Shown: piece after piece, positions 8,890 through 16,594 of the stretch
How the letters are laid out: each line of letters begins with the position of its first letter
Position numbering within the stretch: the first letter of the stretch is position 1
Source of the DNA: DASWNP01 sp036399175
GTDB lineage: Bacteria; Acidobacteriota; Blastocatellia; Pyrinomonadales; Pyrinomonadaceae
DNA length: 64,000 bases
Reading direction: 5' to 3'
Assembly (NCBI GenBank): GCA_036399175.1
Contig: DASWNP010000025.1
Location: 103,298 to 167,297, forward strand
Program-made: the position numbers and the translations under genes
The notes under the pieces: model-generated
What the model was told of the DNA's origin: nothing
Database searches by the model: none
Seen by the model: the letters and a program-made list of their open reading frames with translations, nothing else

Positions 8890-9354
8890 ATGAAAGAGTC
8901 TTTCACACAAGCGCAGAAATTCCTCAACGCCATCTTCGATATGGCAGGATTCGACCTTCACGCCAGAGCGAAGGAATCCGAAGGCGTTTTCGTGCTCGAC
9001 ATTGACGGCGACGATGCTTCTCTTCTGCGAAGCGAGGGCGGCGAGCTGCTCGATGCTCTGGAGCATCTCGTCAACCAGACGCACGGCCGAAGTCTGGAGC
9101 AAGGCGAGCGCCTGGTCTGCGACGTACACAGCTTTCGCGCCCTGCGCGAAGCCGAGCTGCGCGCGATGGCTCGACATGCCGCCGAGCGCGTGCGCTCCTC
9201 CGGCGTCCCCTTCACCTTCGGGCCGATGAATCCCAACGAGCGTCGCATCATTCATCTAACGCTCGCCGCCGACGCGGAGCTTCAGACCGAATCGGTCGGC
9301 GAAGGCGGCGCGCGCAGACTTAAGGTAAGCTTAAAGACATCCAATAAACGATAA
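8890..9354 (+). CDS. khpB: Jag/KhpB-like RNA-binding protein (KH and R3H domains)
   Basis: 154-residue protein with a KH-like region (about 45-100) and a C-terminal R3H domain with the motif MNPNERRIIHLTL. The N-terminal Jag_N domain of Firmicute homologues is absent. Family members bind RNA and influence cell-envelope growth. Its place between yidC and mnmE is the conserved position of jag near origins, which supports the call. The start ATG at 8890 has only a weak ribosome-binding site. Confidence 0.85.
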   Translation: MKESFTQAQKFLNAIFDMAGFDLHARAKESEGVFVLDIDGDDASLLRSEGGELLDALEHLVNQTHGRSLEQGERLVCDVHSFRALREAELRAMARHAAERVRSSGVPFTFGPMNPNERRIIHLTLAADAELQTESVGEGGARRLKVSLKTSNKR

Positions 9355-9418
9355 AATTCTCTTATCTTTCGGACTGCGCTTAAACTGAAGTCGGGCGCGG
9401 TCTTTTTCTTTCTCACTA

Positions 9419-10786
9419 GTGCCTTCACATGAGACCATCGTCGCTCTTTCGACGCCACCGGGTCGTAGCGGTATCGGCGTCATCCGTCTGAGCGGCCAGC
9501 GCGCTCTCACCCTCACTCGACTGCTCTTGAGTGATGAAGTCTTCAATCCCGAGCCTCATCGCGTTTCGCTGAAGACGATTCGTGAACTGGAGAGTGGGGA
9601 GATTCTGGATCGGGCGCTCGTCACTTATTTCAAAGCGCCGCATTCGTTCACCGGGGACGATGTGGTCGAACTGAGTTGTCACGGCTCGCCCACGCTCCTG
9701 CTGCAAGTCGTGGACGCGCTTCTAAGTCTCGGCGCGCGCGCCGCAGACCCAGGTGAATTTACGCTCCGAGCGCTCTCAAACGGGCGTCTGAGCTTGAGCC
9801 AGGCCGAAGCCGTGCGCGATTTAATCGACGCGCAGACGCAGGCCGCCGTCAAACAGGCGGCGCGTCAGCTCGGGGGCGAGCTTTCCGCGCGTCTTCAACC
9901 CGTCAAAGACGCTCTCCTTGAGCTTATCGTCCCGCTCGAATCATCTCTGGAGTTTGTCGAAGATGATTTGCCCGAGAACGTGACAAGGCAGGTCGGGCGT
10001 CTTCTCTCCGACCTCATCCGCCAACTAGAAGAACTGGCCTCCACTTTTCGCACCGGGCGACTGCTCAAAGACGGTCTGAAAATCACTTTCGCGGGACGGC
10101 CTAATGTCGGTAAGTCTAGCATTTTCAATAAATTACTCGCTTCCGATAGAGCTATCGTGACAGAGTTGCCGGGCACCACGCGCGACAGTTTAAGTGAGTT
10201 GACAAGTATCGAGGGTGTGCCCGTTCTGCTAACCGACACAGCCGGAGTCCGCGAATCGACGGATAAAATCGAGCAACTCGGCATCGAGCGGACGCGCCGT
10301 GCAATCGTCGATGCCGATTTGGTAGTGGTTGTCCTCGACGGCTCAGAGAAACCGACCCCTGAAGATGAGGACGTGCTTCGAGAGGTGTCTGAAAACCTCC
10401 ATCTTCTAGCGCTTAACAAAAGCGACCTCGACGCTTTTAGTCCGAATAATGCGCCCCTTTCGAGCAACGCCGTGCGCACGGTTGCTGTCTCAGCCAAGAC
10501 AGGCGATGGTATAAAGGAACTCCGCGCCGCTATAATGGAGCCTTTCACGGAGTCCGGCGCGCAGGATTCGGGGTTTTTGATTACAAACGCCCGCCACTAC
10601 GACCTTCTACGCCGCTCGGTCGATTCCCTTCGCTCCTCCGAATCGCTGCTCGGCGCGCGTGCAAGCGAAGAATTGGTGCTGGTCGGGCTCTACGATGCCC
10701 TCCGTTATCTGGGAGAGATAACGGGCGAGACGACCCCCGACGACGTTTTATCGCAGATATTTGCGACCTTCTGTATTGGGAAATAG
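9419..10786 (+). CDS. mnmE: tRNA uridine-5-carboxymethylaminomethyl modification GTPase MnmE
   Basis: GTPase that, with MnmG, modifies U34 of certain tRNAs. The 455-residue protein has the N-terminal tetrahydrofolate-binding domain (TIVALSTPPGRSGIGVIRLS), a G domain with GRPNVGKSS (about 226-234), LPGTTRDS, DTAG and NKSD, and the C-terminal FCIGK whose Cys is needed for the reaction. The start is GTG at 9419. It ends two bases before the mnmG ATG, so the partners are co-transcribed. Confidence 0.96.
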   Translation: MPSHETIVALSTPPGRSGIGVIRLSGQRALTLTRLLLSDEVFNPEPHRVSLKTIRELESGEILDRALVTYFKAPHSFTGDDVVELSCHGSPTLLLQVVDALLSLGARAADPGEFTLRALSNGRLSLSQAEAVRDLIDAQTQAAVKQAARQLGGELSARLQPVKDALLELIVPLESSLEFVEDDLPENVTRQVGRLLSDLIRQLEELASTFRTGRLLKDGLKITFAGRPNVGKSSIFNKLLASDRAIVTELPGTTRDSLSELTSIEGVPVLLTDTAGVRESTDKIEQLGIERTRRAIVDADLVVVVLDGSEKPTPEDEDVLREVSENLHLLALNKSDLDAFSPNNAPLSSNAVRTVAVSAKTGDGIKELRAAIMEPFTESGAQDSGFLITNARHYDLLRRSVDSLRSSESLLGARASEELVLVGLYDALRYLGEITGETTPDDVLSQIFATFCIGK

Positions 10787-10788
10787 TT

Positions 10789-12675
10789 ATGCATTTCAGT
10801 AGTTTCGACGAAGCTTTCGATGTGATTGTGATTGGCGCGGGTCATGCGGGCTGCGAGGCCGCCTCGGCTTCAGCGCGGATGGGCTCGCAGACGGCGCTCG
10901 TTACGCTCAGCTTAGACCTCATCGGCCAGATGTCCTGCAATCCGGCGGTCGGCGGCATCGCCAAAGGCCATCTCGTCCGCGAGATTGACGCTCTGGGCGG
11001 CATCATGGGGCGCGTCATCGACCGCACGGGCATACAGTTTCGCCTGCTCAATCGCTCGCGCGGCCCCGCCGTCCAGGCACCCCGCGCACAGGCCGACCGT
11101 TCGCTCTACCGAACGGAGATGCGCCACACACTTGAGTCCACGCCTAACCTGCATCTGCGGCAGGGGCTCGTCGTCGATTTCATCATCGAGAACGGGCGCG
11201 TCTGCGGCGTCGAATTGCAGGACACGCGCCGACTTCGTGCAGAAGCGGTCGTCGTCGCCACAGGGACTTTCCTAAATGGCCTAATTCACACTGGCAGAAG
11301 GACATACACGGCTGGACGGATGGGCGAGCCGGCGTCGATTGAGTTGGCCGAGAGCCTCAAAAGGCTCGGTTTTCCGGTCGGGCGTCTGAAGACCGGCACG
11401 CCTCCACGTCTCGACGGACGCACGATTGACTGGGACGCCTTCGAGCCGCAACCCGCAGACGAAAGACCCGTCCCCTTCTCTTTTTCCACCGAAAGCATCG
11501 AGCAGCCGCAAATCACCTGTTTTATCGGCTATACGAACGAGCAGGTGCACGGTTTTATCCGCTCTAACCTGCACGAGTCGCCGCTTTATTCGGGTCAAAT
11601 CAAGGGCGTCGGGCCTCGCTACTGCCCCTCGATAGAGGACAAGGTCGTCAAATTCCCTGAAAAATCTCGCCACCAGCTTTTTCTTGAGCCCGAGGGACAT
11701 GAAACAAACGAGGTTTACCTCAACGGTTTTTCGACCTCTCTTCCAGCGAATTTGCAGCAGGAACTGGTGCACCGCATTCCCGGACTCAATCAGGCGCGGA
11801 TTATCCGTCCGGGCTACGCTATCGAGTACGACTTCGTTGACCCCAGAGAGCTAACTCCTTATCTGCAAACAGTTCGCTATCAAGGGCTCTTCTTCGCAGG
11901 GCAGATTAACGGGACGACCGGCTATGAAGAGGCGGCGTGCCAGGGCTTTATCGCCGGTCTCAACGCTGCTCTCTACGTCCAGAAGCGTGAGGGTTTTCGT
12001 CTGAAACGCGAGGAATCCTATATCGGCGTGCTCATCGACGACCTGATTACGCAAGGAGTTGACGAGCCTTATCGAATGTTCACCTCGCGCGCCGAATATC
12101 GCCTCGCTCTCAGATACGACACGGCTGACTCGCGCCTCTCGCCTTACGGTCGAGAATTGGGGCTCGTGGGCGATTCGGAGTGGGAGAGATTCAACCAGCG
12201 CCGCGAACGGCTCGCGCGACTGCGTCACGCCCTCGAAGGGACGCGCTACAAGCGTTCTGACACGACCTACGCTTCCCTAGCCCGAATGTTAGGCACTGAC
12301 CTTGGAGATTCAATCACCCTAGCTCAGCTCTTCCAACGTCCGGGAGTCCAGATTGACCTGATTCAGCGTCTTCTGCCCTCTGAGCTACGCGCTTCGATTG
12401 GTCTGAAAGACCTTGAAACCGCGCTCGCCGACCTCGTCTATCACGGCTATGTGAACGCTCAGCGAGCCACGAACGAGCGCTTGTACCAACATGACGGCCT
12501 GCGAATCCCCGCAGAATTCGATTTCAGACTCGTCAGCGGCCTCTCTCACGAGATGGTCGAACGGCTCGAACGAGCCAAACCCGAAACTTTCGGCCAAGCG
12601 CGACGACTGCCCGGCATGACTCCCGCCGCCCTCTCGATTCTACTCGTCCGCCTCAACATGCGACCTGCGGCGTGA
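10789..12675 (+). CDS. mnmG: tRNA uridine-5-carboxymethylaminomethyl modification enzyme MnmG (GidA)
   Basis: FAD-dependent partner of MnmE. The 628-residue protein has the FAD Rossmann motif VIGAGHAGCEAA near the N-terminus, the conserved CNPAVGGIAKGHLVREIDAL, GRLKTGTPPRLDGRTIDW and GTTGYEEAACQGFIAG blocks, and the helical C-terminal tRNA-binding region. Length is normal (about 620-630). In many bacteria rsmG follows; here parS-like sites and parA follow directly. Confidence 0.97.
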   Translation: MHFSSFDEAFDVIVIGAGHAGCEAASASARMGSQTALVTLSLDLIGQMSCNPAVGGIAKGHLVREIDALGGIMGRVIDRTGIQFRLLNRSRGPAVQAPRAQADRSLYRTEMRHTLESTPNLHLRQGLVVDFIIENGRVCGVELQDTRRLRAEAVVVATGTFLNGLIHTGRRTYTAGRMGEPASIELAESLKRLGFPVGRLKTGTPPRLDGRTIDWDAFEPQPADERPVPFSFSTESIEQPQITCFIGYTNEQVHGFIRSNLHESPLYSGQIKGVGPRYCPSIEDKVVKFPEKSRHQLFLEPEGHETNEVYLNGFSTSLPANLQQELVHRIPGLNQARIIRPGYAIEYDFVDPRELTPYLQTVRYQGLFFAGQINGTTGYEEAACQGFIAGLNAALYVQKREGFRLKREESYIGVLIDDLITQGVDEPYRMFTSRAEYRLALRYDTADSRLSPYGRELGLVGDSEWERFNQRRERLARLRHALEGTRYKRSDTTYASLARMLGTDLGDSITLAQLFQRPGVQIDLIQRLLPSELRASIGLKDLETALADLVYHGYVNAQRATNERLYQHDGLRIPAEFDFRLVSGLSHEMVERLERAKPETFGQARRLPGMTPAALSILLVRLNMRPAA

Positions 12676-12686
12676 AGCACCACAAA

Positions 12687-12702
12687 TGTTTCACGTGTCC
12701 CG
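12687..12702 (-). other. parS-like site 1
   Basis: The complement reads GGGACACGTGAAACA; the core CACGTGAAACA equals the right arm of the parS consensus TGTTTCACGTGAAACA, while the left arm is GGGA. Together with site 2 it forms a 14-bp perfect inverted repeat (12688-12701 with 12727-12740). It lies immediately upstream of parA. Confidence 0.7.
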
Positions 12703-12725
12703 CATAACTGACTCCCCCTAGATTT

Positions 12726-12741
12726 GGGGACACGTGAAACG
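12726..12741 (+). other. parS-like site 2
   Basis: Reads GGGGACACGTGAAACG, with the palindromic CACGTG core and the right arm of parS, but a diverged left arm. It is the inverted partner of site 1. Confidence 0.7.
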
Positions 12742-12772
12742 TCCGCGCCGTCTTTCATCCTCACCCGCCGGA

Positions 12773-12788
12773 TGTGACACGTGAAACA
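12773..12788 (+). other. parS-like site 3 (best match)
   Basis: Reads TGTGACACGTGAAACA, matching 14 of 16 positions of the parS consensus TGTTTCACGTGAAACA. All three sites share GACACGTGAAAC, suggesting a lineage-specific variant of the ParB target. The site lies about 90 bases upstream of parA. Confidence 0.8.
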
Positions 12789-12874
12789 ATTCTGAACTCA
12801 AAAGTATAGCGTGACGCCTGAATCTGTGTTAGTTTACGTTCCGCAGAGCAAATGGAGCGCACGAGGCGTTTGTC

Positions 12875-13693
12875 ATGGCAAAAATCATCGCGGTGGCAAA
12901 TCAGAAAGGCGGCGTCGGGAAAACTACCACGTCGGTAAACCTCGCGGCAGCCCTCGCGGTCGCGGAAATGCGCGTCCTGCTTATAGATACAGACCCGCAG
13001 GCGAACGCCACCTCGGGAGTCGGGATTCAGAGAGGCAGCTTCCGGCGCAGCCTCTATCATGCCCTCGTACTCGCCGAGCCGCTTTCCAACGTCATCCTCA
13101 GCACGGAGCTTCCCTTCCTCAAAGTTCTTCCGGCAGAAAAAAATCTGATAGGCGCTGAGGTCGAACTAGTAGACGCCGAGCGTCGTGAGTATAAGTTGCA
13201 GGAGATTCTGCGCCCGGTCGAGAACGATTTTGATTTCATCATCATCGACTGCCCTCCGTCGCTCGGGCTTCTCACTCTCAACGCTCTGACCGCGGCGCAC
13301 GCTTTGCTCGTCCCCATCCAGTGCGAGTATTACGCTCTGGAAGGCGTGACGGAGCTTTTCGATACTTTAGCCAGAATCAGGCGCTCCCTGAACCCGGCGC
13401 TCACCATCGAAGGGCTGCTCCTGACAATGTACGACGAGCGAACCAATCTTTCGGCTGCGGTAGCGGCTGATTTGCGCGATTTCTACGGCCAGCAGGTTCT
13501 CGAAGCGGTGATACCCCGAAACGTGCGGCTCGCGGAAGCGCCCAGTCATGGTAAACCCATTATTTTGTATGACATACGCTCGCGCGGGGCGGAAAGCTAT
13601 CTTCAGTTAGCGAAGGAGGTTATGGCACATGACAAGAAGAGCACTCGGTCGGGGATTGAGCGCACTGCTGTCGGACACGCCAGCGACAGCTAA
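12875..13693 (+). CDS. parA: Chromosome-partitioning ATPase ParA (Soj)
   Basis: Walker-type ATPase that, with ParB-parS, segregates the origin. The 272 residues have the deviant Walker A KGGVGKTTTSVNLAAALA near the N-terminus, DTDPQANATSG, and DCPPSLGLLTLNAL. The ATG at 12875 gives the canonical MAKIIAVANQKGGVG. The last about 21 codons overlap parB by 65 bases; typical ParA proteins end near YLQLAKEVM, so the tail is an extension created by reading into parB. Confidence 0.96.
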   Translation: MAKIIAVANQKGGVGKTTTSVNLAAALAVAEMRVLLIDTDPQANATSGVGIQRGSFRRSLYHALVLAEPLSNVILSTELPFLKVLPAEKNLIGAEVELVDAERREYKLQEILRPVENDFDFIIIDCPPSLGLLTLNALTAAHALLVPIQCEYYALEGVTELFDTLARIRRSLNPALTIEGLLLTMYDERTNLSAAVAADLRDFYGQQVLEAVIPRNVRLAEAPSHGKPIILYDIRSRGAESYLQLAKEVMAHDKKSTRSGIERTAVGHASDS

Positions 13694-14516
13694 CGACGAG
13701 ATGCAGGAGATAGACATCGACCTCATCGAGCCAAACAACTTCCAGCCGCGCGTCAACTTCGACGATGCACGCCTCGAAGAGCTTTCCCAGTCCATCCGCT
13801 CAAACGGCGTAATTCAGCCCTTACTCGTCAGGAAGCAGGGGGCAGGGCGTTACCAACTCGTCGCAGGCGAGAGGCGCTGGCGGGCAGCCCAACGCGCCGG
13901 CCTCCAGAGAGTCCCCGCAGTAGTTCGCAACATCCCCGACGATAAAATGCTCGAATTGGCCCTGATAGAGAACATCCAGCGCCAAGAGCTAAATGCCATC
14001 GAAGAAGCGCACGCCTACAAGCGACTCATAGAGACGCTCGGCCTGACTCAGGAGATGGTCGCCCAGAGAGTCGGCAGAGACCGCAGTTTTATCACTAACT
14101 ACCTGCGCCTCCTGCGTTTGCCCGAGGACGTGCAACGTTTCGTCGAGGAAGAAAAAATCTCTATGGGGCACGCGCGCGCCCTGCTCGGAGTGGATGACCC
14201 TGACGTACAGAGAAGACTCGCTCGTAACGTCATCGAGCAGGGTCTTTCAGTACGAGAGACGGAGCGAGCCGTGAAACGAATAATATCCGGAGCCAACCCG
14301 ACGACGGCCACAGCCCCCGCGCCGAAGCGCGGCGACGACGCCAACGTCCGCGCCGCCGAATCCAAAATGCGACGCCGACTCGGCCTGCAAGTCCGCATCA
14401 TACCCAGCCCCACCGGCACGGGCGGCAAAGTCGAAGTCGAATACTACAGCGACGGCGACCTCCATCGCCTCTATCAGTTGATCATGGGTACACAGGAGAT
14501 TCAACAGGAAGTCTAA
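13629..14516 (+). CDS. parB: Chromosome-partitioning protein ParB (Spo0J)
   Basis: DNA-binding CTPase that loads at parS and spreads. The 295 residues start with the ParA-stimulating peptide RRALGRGLSALLSD, followed by the CTP-binding domain (LVAGERRWRAAQRAGL, ENIQRQELNAIEEA), a helix-turn-helix (QRVGRDRSFITNYLRLLRL), and a C-terminal dimerisation domain after a Pro/Ala-rich linker. It overlaps parA by 65 bases. The nearby variant parS sites are its likely targets. Confidence 0.96.
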   Translation: MTRRALGRGLSALLSDTPATANDEMQEIDIDLIEPNNFQPRVNFDDARLEELSQSIRSNGVIQPLLVRKQGAGRYQLVAGERRWRAAQRAGLQRVPAVVRNIPDDKMLELALIENIQRQELNAIEEAHAYKRLIETLGLTQEMVAQRVGRDRSFITNYLRLLRLPEDVQRFVEEEKISMGHARALLGVDDPDVQRRLARNVIEQGLSVRETERAVKRIISGANPTTATAPAPKRGDDANVRAAESKMRRRLGLQVRIIPSPTGTGGKVEVEYYSDGDLHRLYQLIMGTQEIQQEV

Positions 14517-14917
14517 TCTCTTAACAAGCTGGCTGAAGGCCGCTTCTGAAAAATACGTGTCCTTAAAAACCATCTTAAAACAGCTCAAGTTTTTATTTGT
14601 AAAGTAAAAGATAAGTCTAACAGTTTCAAGTAAATAAACAGCTAAAAGCCGCAGTTGCAAATATTCAGTGTAACTTTTAAAACAGAGTTCTGAGGTTTAG
14701 GTTTCCATACTTAATGCGAAAGTTGAATCGCTTAGAACATCTGACGTAATAGAGACTAAAATTGCTGTCGAAGAGATAGCTATGACGAAGCACAAACCTT
14801 CTGCATCCCGCCTTTCGTGCCTTGACCGGTTGTGAAATCGCGTGCTAGACTCCTAACCTTTTGATAGGCAACGCACTTTCATCCTTATAAGTTATCTTCC
14901 CTCATTGGTAACGACTT
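14517..14917. other. AT-rich intergenic gap before the atp operon
   Basis: About 400 bases with no supported gene. The stretch 14520-14780 is visibly much richer in A and T than the surrounding coding DNA. It holds runs such as AAGTAAAAGATAAG but no clear hairpin or RNA gene could be recognised. Its right end carries the atp promoter candidate at 14822-14851. Confidence 0.6.
14822..14851 (+). promoter_or_regulatory. Candidate promoter of the atp operon
   Basis: TTGACC at 14822-14827 and TAGACT at 14846-14851 are separated by 18 bases, about 70 bases upstream of the first atp gene. This is the best sigma-70-like match in the gap. Confidence 0.5.
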
Positions 14918-15412
14918 GTGAGCGTTATGGTCTTTCTGGCTTTCGCGGAAACTATTCAACTTGTGCCGGATGGAACGCTGTTTGTTCATATAGCGATTAT
15001 CCTGCTGATGATTTACGTGCTGAACAGGACTCTGTTTAAGCCGATAAATCGCGTGCTGGACGAGCGCGACCGTCGGACACGCGGAAGTTCCAATGAGTCG
15101 AAGGATATTCTGCGGCGTGTCGATGAGAATTTGAGTCGTTACGAACGCTCTCTGCGGGAGGCGCGCGCGGAGAGTTATCGTCTGTTGGAGCAGCAGCGCG
15201 CCGCGGCGATGCGCGTTCGGCAGGGGAAGATTGAAGAGGTTCGTGAGAAGGCTGCGCGCTCGATAGAGCAGGAGAAGAGCCTGATTAGGGCGCAGACGGA
15301 AGAGGCGCGCAAGTCGCTGGAGGAAGAGGCGCGACGTGTCGCCGCGAGCGTCTCGACGCAGATTCTCGGTCGTCCGGCGAGCGATACGCCGATGCAGGGA
15401 ACTCACATTTAG
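14918..15412 (+). CDS. atpF: F-type ATP synthase F0 subunit b (first of two b-type genes)
   Basis: 164-residue stator subunit: one N-terminal membrane span (LFVHIAIILLMIYVLNRTLF) followed by a long, charged, Glu/Arg-rich coiled coil. Together with the next gene it gives two different b-type subunits, as in organisms with b and b' forming a heterodimer. The start may be GTG 14918 or ATG 14927. It opens the series b-b-delta-alpha-gamma, five bases upstream of the second b gene. Confidence 0.85.
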   Translation: MSVMVFLAFAETIQLVPDGTLFVHIAIILLMIYVLNRTLFKPINRVLDERDRRTRGSSNESKDILRRVDENLSRYERSLREARAESYRLLEQQRAAAMRVRQGKIEEVREKAARSIEQEKSLIRAQTEEARKSLEEEARRVAASVSTQILGRPASDTPMQGTHI

Positions 15413-15417
15413 GTCAT

Positions 15418-15957
15418 ATGTTATTCGCTCTTATCAACATTATCGTGTGGCTGGCGTCCGAAGGGGGCGCGAGTCCGTTCGACGTGATGACGATAGCCAA
15501 GCTGGTCAACCTTTTTCTGTTCGTTGGCCTGATGGTTTATCTGCTGCGTCGTCCGGTCAGCGAGGCGCTGCGGACTCGGCGCGAGAATATCCGGCGCGAC
15601 CTGATGCGCGCACAGGAAGAGCGTAACGCCGCGCTCGCCAAGCTGGAAGAAGTCGAGGCGCGTCTGGCGCTGCTCGACGCTGAGGTGGAGAGCGTCCGCG
15701 CGCAGGCGCAGAGGGAAGCGGAAGAGGAGCGCGCGCGCATAGAGCGTTCGACCGAAGAGGATGCACGAAAATTGCTCGAACAGGCGCAGCGCGAGATTGA
15801 GAGCGCGTCGAAAGTGGCGCGGCTGGATTTGCGGCGCTATGCGGCCGAGCAGAGTGTGCAGATGGCCGAAGAGATGATTCGGCGCAACATGCGCCCGGAG
15901 GACGACTCGCGCTTGGTGAGAGATTACGTTCAGGAATTGGGAGGGCTGAAGAGTTGA
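15418..15957 (+). CDS. atpF: F-type ATP synthase F0 subunit b
   Basis: 179-residue second stator subunit. A membrane span (LVNLFLFVGLMVYLLRRPV, about residues 29-47) precedes a long Ala/Glu/Arg-rich coiled coil that would contact delta and alpha. It overlaps the start of atpH by a few bases, so translation is likely coupled. Which of the two b-type genes is b and which is b' cannot be settled by reading alone. Confidence 0.88.
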   Translation: MLFALINIIVWLASEGGASPFDVMTIAKLVNLFLFVGLMVYLLRRPVSEALRTRRENIRRDLMRAQEERNAALAKLEEVEARLALLDAEVESVRAQAQREAEEERARIERSTEEDARKLLEQAQREIESASKVARLDLRRYAAEQSVQMAEEMIRRNMRPEDDSRLVRDYVQELGGLKS

Positions 15958-16499
15958 GCGTGCAGGCGGTGGCGCGCCGTTACGCGAGCGCGCTGGCAGA
16001 CGTGGTCGTGGCCCATGGAGAGGCGCGCGAAGTTCAGGCGGAGTTGTCCACCTGGGAACAGATGATGCAGGACAACGCGCAGCTTCTCGAAGTTTTTCGT
16101 AACCCGACCATCCCATACGAGCAGAAGCAGGGCGTCGTGCGAACTCTGATTGAGCGCACGCGCGTGCGCCCGACGACCGCCAACTTCCTCCAAGTCCTTT
16201 TGCAGAATCATCGTCTCACAGACCTGCGCGACATCAACCACTTCTTCGCACAGGAGCTTGACCGTCGTTCGGGAACGGTTTCGGCGGAGATTACGACTGC
16301 GCGCCCCGTGCCCGCAGAGGAACAGGAAGCGCTGCGCGCGCGCCTCGCCGAGCTAACGCGCAGCAACATGCGCATTCAGTTTGCGATTGACGAAGAAATT
16401 ATCGGCGGCGTCGTCACGCGCATCGGCTCGACCGTCTACGACGGCTCGGTGCGTAACCAGTTGCAGCAAATCAAAGAGAGAATGATGGGAGAAGTATGA
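15954..16499 (+). CDS. atpH: F-type ATP synthase F1 subunit delta
   Basis: 181-residue OSCP/delta subunit joining F1 to the peripheral stalk. The N-terminus VQAVARRYASALADVV and the C-terminal block IDEEIIGGVVTRIGSTVYDGSVRNQL are characteristic. The start is TTG at 15954, overlapping the stop of the b gene (TTGA). A repeat hairpin separates it from atpA. Confidence 0.93.
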   Translation: MSVQAVARRYASALADVVVAHGEAREVQAELSTWEQMMQDNAQLLEVFRNPTIPYEQKQGVVRTLIERTRVRPTTANFLQVLLQNHRLTDLRDINHFFAQELDRRSGTVSAEITTARPVPAEEQEALRARLAELTRSNMRIQFAIDEEIIGGVVTRIGSTVYDGSVRNQLQQIKERMMGEV

Positions 16500-16509
16500 A
16501 CGTGAAAAG

Positions 16510-16578
16510 AGATTAAATCATTGAATCATTTTTTCATTGAATCAATGAACCGATGATTCAATGATTCAATCTCTTCAG
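16510..16578. repeat. Short-word hairpin repeat (word about ATTGAATCAT)
   Basis: Between atpH and atpA. Iterated variants of ATTGAATCA form one arm and their complements (TGATTCAAT) the other, so the RNA would fold into a long stem. It belongs to the window-wide set of short-word hairpins and sits inside an operon, where it could affect mRNA stability or the ratio of subunits. Confidence 0.75.
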
Positions 16579-16594
16579 TTCATCGTTGATTATT

